Shown one piece after another: positions 7,980-12,327 of a stretch of 12,327 nt of DNA (position 1 is the stretch's first letter; each line of letters begins with the position of its first letter). Source of the DNA: Flavobacteriaceae bacterium (GTDB lineage Bacteria; Bacteroidota; Bacteroidia; Flavobacteriales; Flavobacteriaceae); assembly GCA_030828025.1 (NCBI GenBank), contig JAURDG010000021.1, positions 1 through 12,327 on the forward strand, in the 5' to 3' direction. A program made the position numbers and the translations under genes. Below the pieces are notes generated by a model. It did no database searches and was not told where the DNA came from. It worked only from the letters and a program-made list of their open reading frames with translations.

Positions 7980-9284
7980 CTAGTTAGCAGGCACGGCATG
8001 GAGATCAAAGTCTTGTGCTGCAGTAATGGTCAGTTCTGTAAAATCCCCCACTTTCAGGTAATGTTTGGTCGCATCTACCCAAACTTCGTTATCCACATCA
8101 GGCGAATCAAATTCAGTGCGTCCTACAAAGTAATTCCCTTCTTTACGATCAATAACACACCGCAATGTTTTTCCAATTAGCTCTTGATTTTTTTCCCATG
8201 AAATTTGTGCTTGAATTGCCATGAGTTCGTTAACACGTGCTTGCTTAACATCTGGAGGAACGTCATCTTTTAGGTTATACGCATGTGTATTTTCTTCATG
8301 GCTGTATTGAAAACACCCCAAACGCTCAAAGCGCATTTCTTGCACCCAAGATTTAAGCAATTCGAAATCTTCTTCCGTTTCTCCAGGATAACCCAAAATC
8401 AAGGAAGTTCTGATCGCCATATCAGGAACAGCAGCACGGAAACGCTTGAGTAGTGCGGTCGTCTTTTCCTGTGTTGTTCCTCGCCGCATTGACTTTAGAA
8501 TATGGTCAGCAATATGTTGCAATGGGATATCAATATAGGAACATACTTTGGGTTCTTGAGCAATAACATCAAGCACATCTTCAGGAAAGCCCGAAGGAAA
8601 AGCATAATGCAGTCGTATCCACTCAACTCCTTCGACTTGGGCCAACGCACGAAGTAAATCAGCCAACCTTCGTTCTTTGTAGATATCCAACCCATAATAG
8701 GTAGAATCTTGCGCAATAAGGATGAGTTCCTTAACCCCGTTTTTTGCCAATCCAGCAGCTTCATCCAACAAATCCTCAATGGGTTTTGAACGATGCGCTC
8801 CACGCATCAGCGGAATAGCACAAAACGAACAGGGACGATCGCAGCCTTCTGAAATTTTGAGGTAGGCATAATTTTTTGGTGTTGTGGTAAGGCGTTCGCC
8901 CAAGAGTTCGTGGCGGTAGTCTGCACCCAAAGCTTTGAGCAATAAGGGTAAATCGGTGGTGCCAAAATACGCATCAACGTTGGGTATTTCAGCTTCTAAA
9001 TCAGGCTTGTAACGCTCACTTAAACAGCCTGTTACAAATAGCTTGTCAATGCGCCCTTGTTCTTTCTGTTCAGCAAAAGACAAAATAGTATTGATCGATT
9101 CTTCTTTAGCATTATCAATAAATCCACAGGTGTTAATCACGACGATATTTCCCTCTTGTTCGTGGGCAACATCCTTGTTGCTTGCCTTTAGCTGCCCCAT
9201 CAGCACCTCCGAATCGTAGATGTTTTTAGAACACCCAAGGGTAACCACGTTTATTTTATTCTTTTTTGTTGACTTTGTACGCAT
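7980..9284 (-). CDS. rimO: Ribosomal protein S12 methylthiotransferase RimO
   Basis: RimO is a radical SAM enzyme with two iron-sulfur clusters that methylthiolates a conserved aspartate of ribosomal protein uS12. The 434-residue protein shows the N-terminal UPF0004 domain with cluster ligands Cys18 (TLGCSKN), Cys53 (NTCGF) and Cys87 (TGCLSER). The radical SAM core has CDRPCSFC (Cys148, Cys152, Cys155), RGAHRS just after it, and GYPGETEEDF (298-307). The C-terminal part (about 368-430) fits a TRAM domain. The early TLGCSKN together with the GCDRPCSFCAIP and RGAHRSKP segments fits RimO better than the related tRNA enzyme MiaB. The ATG at 9284 lies 2 bp after the amidase stop, implying co-transcription and probable coupling. 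An AAAGGA in the end of the amidase gene sits about 11 nt upstream but is explained by the coding sequence. Confidence 0.95.
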   Translation of the reverse strand: MRTKSTKKNKINVVTLGCSKNIYDSEVLMGQLKASNKDVAHEQEGNIVVINTCGFIDNAKEESINTILSFAEQKEQGRIDKLFVTGCLSERYKPDLEAEIPNVDAYFGTTDLPLLLKALGADYRHELLGERLTTTPKNYAYLKISEGCDRPCSFCAIPLMRGAHRSKPIEDLLDEAAGLAKNGVKELILIAQDSTYYGLDIYKERRLADLLRALAQVEGVEWIRLHYAFPSGFPEDVLDVIAQEPKVCSYIDIPLQHIADHILKSMRRGTTQEKTTALLKRFRAAVPDMAIRTSLILGYPGETEEDFELLKSWVQEMRFERLGCFQYSHEENTHAYNLKDDVPPDVKQARVNELMAIQAQISWEKNQELIGKTLRCVIDRKEGNYFVGRTEFDSPDVDNEVWVDATKHYLKVGDFTELTITAAQDFDLHAVPAN

Positions 9285-9286
9285 AG

Positions 9287-10930
9287 CTACTGATATCCTT
9301 TGGGAAGTTTTCGGTGTTTGGTGGCTGCCTCGAATGCAGCTCCTATTGATAAAAGCCGACTTTCGCTAAAGCTTGGTGCAATAAACGTTAGGCTACTCGG
9401 CTCACCATCTCTTGAATACCCCATTGGCACAGTAAGACATGGATAAAAAGCAATTGCTGCACGACCTGCATAATAGTTATCTTTTGATAATACAGCATCT
9501 AGGTGGTGTTCATTCATGGGTTTTGCAAAAAATTCGGTTGCTGCCCTATTAAGGTCAATAATGGTTTTTGACAAACCTTTTTCACTAATGGTATCCGCTA
9601 TAACGCCGTCTAATCGAGCTTGGTCATACGGCATATACAGCAAGCTATCTTTGGCATTAAAATCAATAACACCTTGCACGTCTAACTCCTGATAACCAGG
9701 TGCCGATGTTTGTTTAAAATACAAAGGTAAATCTCGCTTCATGTCCCCATTTAGGATCGAAATAAATCCATCAAGAGGAACACGGGCTGGCGTGTATTCA
9801 ATCACTTCTGCTCCTGCAGCTTTGAGGTCGTGCACCGCATTTCGATATAAGGAATCTGCCTCCAACAAGTTTGACATAGCACCCAATCGTATGCCTTTAA
9901 GCGAAGCTTGCTGTACGTCGGTCAGCTGTGTCATTTCTCTTGGTGCTCTTGTGGTTACTATATCCGTTGCATCTGCTGCTGCAAGTGCGTCCAAGACAAT
10001 CGCATTGTCTGTAACATTTTTAGTCATGGGACCTGCAGTGTCCAAAGTACTCGAAAGAGGCACAACACCCGTTCTACTCACAAGACCAATCGTAGGCTTT
10101 AGCCCCACTACCGAATTTTTGCTAGATGGCGAAAGAATAGAACCAGAGGTTTCTGAACCAATAGCTGCTACGGCATAATTCGCCGCTACAGCCACACCAC
10201 TTCCAGAACTAGATCCGCCTGTTTCGAAAATGCGTCGCCCGTATGGATTTAACGTTTGTCCGCCAACAGCACTATAACCAACCGGACAACCATCGCAAAA
10301 GAAATACGCCCATTCGCTCAAGTTTACTTTGCCCAAAATAAGCGCTCCTTTTTCTTTCAATTTGGATACAATAAACGCATCCTTAGTTGGGATATGGTTT
10401 TCCAATAGTGCAGCACCTGCGGTGGTGGGCATATTGGCCGTATTAATGTTGTCTTTGAGCAATATGGGCATGCCGAAAATGGGGTGTGTTTTTGCGTGTT
10501 TGTTTTTGTCTTTTAATCGAGCCTCATTAATCACTTCTGGGTTTAAAGCAAGTACGGCATGTAAGGTTGTTTCCCTATTCGACTCTAATGTTCTGATGCG
10601 GTACAGATAAAAAATCGTGAGTGTTTCATAACTGAGCTTTCCAGACGAGATGTGTGCCTGAATGGTTGGAATATCTTGCTCTAAAATAAGGGGCTTTAAA
10701 GCTTCGTATTTGGCTGCGCCAAATTTGTTGAGTTCCTTTTCGAAAGGTGCCCAAAGCGTATTTTTATCTAAAAATTTAGATTGGATTCGCTTGTAGCGCA
10801 TGCGTGGATTTTCGTGTTCCTGATTTTGTGCTAACTCTTCCTGTTCATCGTATTGTTGCCAATAAACTATTGGCGTTTGCGAACAGGAAACAACGATAAA
10901 ACAAGCGGCTAGATAGATGATGTAGCGCAT
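9287..10930 (-). CDS. Amidase-signature family lipoprotein, substrate unknown
   Basis: This 547-residue protein belongs to the amidase signature family, hydrolases with a Ser-cisSer-Lys triad that cleave amide bonds. The triad is visible: Lys159 in LLKDNINT, Ser240 in the GGSSSGSG block (238-245), and nucleophile Ser264 in GSETSGSI (258-265). The downstream GLKPTIGLVSRTGVVP and DTAGPM motifs are also intact. The N-terminus is a lipoprotein signal with lipobox VVSC and lipidation at Cys16. The following SQTPI lacks the acidic residues of Bacteroidota surface-export signals, so I expect it on the periplasmic side of a membrane. An unusual CxxC pair (Cys212, Cys215) lies between the triad lysine and the cis-serine. 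Its ATG overlaps the ftsY stop codon by one base (TAATG), and rimO starts 2 bp after its stop. It is not GatA: it is secreted and no GatB or GatC is adjacent. Substrate cannot be told from sequence. Confidence 0.9.
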   Translation of the reverse strand: MRYIIYLAACFIVVSCSQTPIVYWQQYDEQEELAQNQEHENPRMRYKRIQSKFLDKNTLWAPFEKELNKFGAAKYEALKPLILEQDIPTIQAHISSGKLSYETLTIFYLYRIRTLESNRETTLHAVLALNPEVINEARLKDKNKHAKTHPIFGMPILLKDNINTANMPTTAGAALLENHIPTKDAFIVSKLKEKGALILGKVNLSEWAYFFCDGCPVGYSAVGGQTLNPYGRRIFETGGSSSGSGVAVAANYAVAAIGSETSGSILSPSSKNSVVGLKPTIGLVSRTGVVPLSSTLDTAGPMTKNVTDNAIVLDALAAADATDIVTTRAPREMTQLTDVQQASLKGIRLGAMSNLLEADSLYRNAVHDLKAAGAEVIEYTPARVPLDGFISILNGDMKRDLPLYFKQTSAPGYQELDVQGVIDFNAKDSLLYMPYDQARLDGVIADTISEKGLSKTIIDLNRAATEFFAKPMNEHHLDAVLSKDNYYAGRAAIAFYPCLTVPMGYSRDGEPSSLTFIAPSFSESRLLSIGAAFEAATKHRKLPKGYQ

Positions 10931-11862
10931 TATGAATCGTTTTTAAAAAGTGAATCCAAGAACGCATGAACATCAAAAGGTATCAGGTCGTTAACGCCTT
11001 CACCAATCCCAATATATTGGATAGGCACTTCTAGCTCATCCGAGATACCGATGACCACACCACCTTTGGCAGTTCCGTCCAATTTGGTTAGCACCAAGCC
11101 CGTCACACTTGTTGCTTGAGAAAATTCTTTTGCCTGCGCAAAAGCATTTTGCCCTGTTCCGCCATCCAACACAAGTAAAACTTCGTGAGGTGCTTCAGGA
11201 ATGACTTTCTGCACAACCCGCTTTATTTTGGATAGCTCTTGCATCAGGTTAACGTTGTTGTGCAAACGGCCTGCCGTGTCGATTAGCAATACATCAACAC
11301 CTTCCTTTTGAGCATGCATCATGGCGGTGTACGCCACAGATGCTGGGTCGCTGCCCTCATCTAAGGCAACCAGCGGTACAGAAACCCGTTCTGACCACAA
11401 ACGCAATTGCTCTATTGCGCCGGCACGAAATGTGTCAGCGGCAGCCAACAGTACACGTTTGCCCTGATTGGTGTATTGTTTGGCAAGTTTTCCAATGGTA
11501 GTGGTTTTGCCAGCACCATTTACGCCCACCACCAGAATCACATGAAGCCCATCAACAGAGGTTACTTTTGCGGCATCACTTGCCTTGAGAAGCACCGACA
11601 TTTCTTTGTACAAAAGCTTGTCTAGCTCTTCTACTTTAAGGTATTTATCCTTAGAAACACGCTTGGTTAAGCGATCCATGATTTTTTCGGTTGTCGCTGC
11701 ACCCACATCGGAGGTTAGCAGCACTTCTTCGAGTTCTTCTAGCAGATCATCATCTATGGAACTGCGCCCCAATAGTGTCTTTTTGAGTCGTTGAGTCCAT
11801 GCCAATTTAGTTTTGGCAATGCCTGATTGTAGCGGTTCGGATGATTTTGTAAAAAAGCCCAT
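10930..11862 (-). CDS. ftsY: Signal recognition particle receptor FtsY
   Basis: FtsY is the membrane-associated SRP GTPase that receives ribosome-nascent chain complexes and passes them to SecYEG or YidC. From the ATG at 11862 it is 310 residues. The helical N domain (about 10-95) contains SSIDDDLLEELEEVLLTSDVG. The G domain follows with P-loop GVNGAGKTT (113-121), AADTFRAGAIEQL (141-153), DTAGR (195-199), TKLDGTAKGG (259-268) and the closing GIGEGVNDL (285-293). The acidic A domain seen in E. coli FtsY is absent, as is common outside Proteobacteria. The frame extends 12 codons upstream to a GTG at 11898, but that codon lies within the terminator hairpin of the preceding unit, and MGFFTKS fits the family start, so I use 11862. 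The stop overlaps the amidase start by one base. Confidence 0.96.
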   Translation of the reverse strand: MGFFTKSSEPLQSGIAKTKLAWTQRLKKTLLGRSSIDDDLLEELEEVLLTSDVGAATTEKIMDRLTKRVSKDKYLKVEELDKLLYKEMSVLLKASDAAKVTSVDGLHVILVVGVNGAGKTTTIGKLAKQYTNQGKRVLLAAADTFRAGAIEQLRLWSERVSVPLVALDEGSDPASVAYTAMMHAQKEGVDVLLIDTAGRLHNNVNLMQELSKIKRVVQKVIPEAPHEVLLVLDGGTGQNAFAQAKEFSQATSVTGLVLTKLDGTAKGGVVIGISDELEVPIQYIGIGEGVNDLIPFDVHAFLDSLFKNDS

Positions 11863-11866
11863 TAGA

Positions 11867-11874
11867 TAAAGGTA
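11867..11874 (-). promoter_or_regulatory. Candidate -7 box abutting the ftsY start
   Basis: The minus strand reads TACCTTTA, one mismatch from TAnnTTTG, 4 nt before the ftsY ATG and just downstream of the terminator. A promoter is needed somewhere here if the terminator is efficient. The position would again give a near-leaderless transcript. No -33 element at the right spacing is seen; a TTTG lies only 11 bp upstream. Confidence 0.22.
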
Positions 11875-11886
11875 CGTGATACCAAC

Positions 11887-11912
11887 AAAAAAAGCCACAT
11901 AATGTGGCCTTT
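11887..11912 (-). terminator. Intrinsic terminator of the rpmB-rpmG-bL38 unit
   Basis: Read on the minus strand, GCCACA, a TTA loop and TGTGGC form a 6 bp stem (7 bp if the inner A-T pair forms), immediately followed by seven T residues. This is the classic shape of a Rho-independent terminator. It starts about 22 bp after the DUF4295 stop codon and ends about 25 bp before the ftsY ATG. On the plus strand the hairpin is followed by only three T, so it acts in one direction. Confidence 0.85.
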
Positions 11913-11933
11913 AAATTCATTTATTGGGTTGGA

Positions 11934-12086
11934 TTATTTTTTGCTTAACCAGTCATTAACCAAATCTGGGTCCATAATGCTCTCAACAAAAGTGTATGCA
12001 CCCGTCTTGTCGCTACGCACCATCTTAATGGCCTTGGTAAGACGTTTTGATTTTGTTTGTAAGGTTGCTACCGTTTTCTTTGCCAT
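11934..12086 (-). CDS. DUF4295 family small basic protein (Bacteroidota ribosomal protein bL38)
   Basis: This 50-residue protein was found by direct translation: MAKKTVATLQ at the start, then a Lys-rich segment (KSKRLTKAIKMVRSDKTG, 12-29) and ending DPDLVNDWLSKK. This is the DUF4295 family, restricted to Bacteroidota and normally encoded between rpmG and ftsY, exactly as here. From memory, the cryo-EM structure of the Flavobacterium johnsoniae ribosome reported a new large-subunit protein named bL38, and I believe it corresponds to this family; I could not check this. The basic composition and position after two ribosomal genes agree. It begins 2 bp after the rpmG stop and is followed by an intrinsic terminator. 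The leader has no Shine-Dalgarno. Confidence 0.9.
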   Translation of the reverse strand: MAKKTVATLQTKSKRLTKAIKMVRSDKTGAYTFVESIMDPDLVNDWLSKK

Positions 12087-12088
12087 GA

Positions 12089-12271
12089 TTACTTAATTTC
12101 TTTGTGTACGGTCATACGCTTTAGAATCGGATTGAATTTCTTAATCTCGATTCTGTCTGGCGTATTTTTTTTGTTTTTGGTTGTGATGTATCGAGAGGTT
12201 CCTGGAAGTCCAGACTCCTTATGCTCGGTACATTCTAAAATAACTTGAACGCGATTTCCTTTTTTAGCCAT
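12089..12271 (-). CDS. rpmG: 50S ribosomal protein L33 (bL33)
   Basis: bL33 is a small protein of the large ribosomal subunit near the tRNA exit site. The 60-residue product shows the family pattern: MAKKGNRVQVILECTEH, then SRYITTKNKKNTPDRIEIKKF and NPILKRMTVHKE. It carries a single cysteine (Cys14), so the paired zinc-binding CxxC motifs of the C+ type are missing and this is a zinc-independent C- form. The gene starts 8 bp after the rpmB stop and ends 2 bp before the DUF4295 start, so the three are clearly one operon. Confidence 0.97.
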   Translation of the reverse strand: MAKKGNRVQVILECTEHKESGLPGTSRYITTKNKKNTPDRIEIKKFNPILKRMTVHKEIK

Positions 12272-12279
12272 GACGTACT

Positions 12280-12327
12280 TTATTTGATTAGACCTTGTGC
12301 GCGTGCTTCTTTCATAACCGCAGCAAG
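12280..12327 (-). CDS. rpmB: 50S ribosomal protein L28 (bL28), C-terminal fragment
   Basis: Only the last 15 codons and a TAA stop lie in the window, reading LAAVMKEARAQGLIK. This matches the end of Bacteroidota bL28, which typically closes with a hydrophobic-KEARAKG-hydrophobic-IK pattern. The order rpmB-rpmG-DUF4295 supports the call, since these genes are adjacent throughout the phylum. The rest of the gene extends beyond the window's high-coordinate edge, so nothing can be said about its start or promoter. Confidence 0.85.
   Translation of the reverse strand, partial: LAAVMKEARAQGLIK

Noticed and set aside
9741..10178. Plus-strand open frame of 145 codons
   Set aside because: Antisense to the amidase catalytic region; its composition follows from the amidase codons.
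11863..11898. Upstream GTG start for ftsY
   Set aside because: The codon falls in the stem of the terminator, and the extra residues have no family support; the ATG at 11862 fits.
1..12327. CRISPR, mobile element, phage, defence or antibiotic cluster
   Set aside because: No repeat arrays, inverted terminal repeats, transposase, integrase or unknown multi-gene cassette was seen; all genes are co-oriented and nearly all are housekeeping families.

Overview
The window looks like an ordinary chromosomal segment of a member of the Bacteroidota, probably Flavobacteriales or a close relative. Three things point there. The cluster starts rpmB-rpmG-(DUF4295/bL38), a Bacteroidota-restricted arrangement, and bacillithiol-type BshC is present. 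Start sites lack Shine-Dalgarno motifs, and several intergenic spots carry sequences resembling the Bacteroidota -7 promoter box (TAnnTTTG). All genes lie on the minus strand, so transcription runs from high to low coordinates. Coding density is near complete: the longest spacer is about 72 bp and no stretch over 300 bp lacks a gene.

In transcription order: the 3' end of rpmB (bL28, cut by the window edge), rpmG (bL33) and a 50-residue DUF4295 protein form a ribosomal unit that ends in a clear intrinsic terminator. Next come ftsY (SRP receptor), a secreted lipoprotein amidase whose start overlaps the ftsY stop (TAATG), rimO (ribosomal protein S12 methylthiotransferase) and bshC. Then follow guaA (GMP synthase), a secreted protein with three LysM repeats plus a type 1 periplasmic-binding-like domain whose start overlaps guaA, pyrG (CTP synthase), and yidC (membrane protein insertase, cut by the other window edge).

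The genes share growth-linked themes. These are ribosome parts and modification (bL28, bL33, bL38, RimO), membrane protein targeting and insertion (FtsY, YidC), and glutamine-dependent nucleotide synthesis (GuaA, PyrG). The remainder are low-molecular-weight thiol synthesis (BshC) and two envelope proteins of unknown substrate (the amidase and the LysM/PBP protein). I see no mobile element, phage gene, CRISPR array, defence system, tRNA or rRNA. I found no strong evidence for a new biological system. The best leads are the LysM/PBP-fold protein as a possible LpoA-like cell-wall regulator, the amidase translationally coupled to ftsY, and promoter-like boxes that abut the start codons of guaA, bshC and ftsY and would predict leaderless mRNAs.
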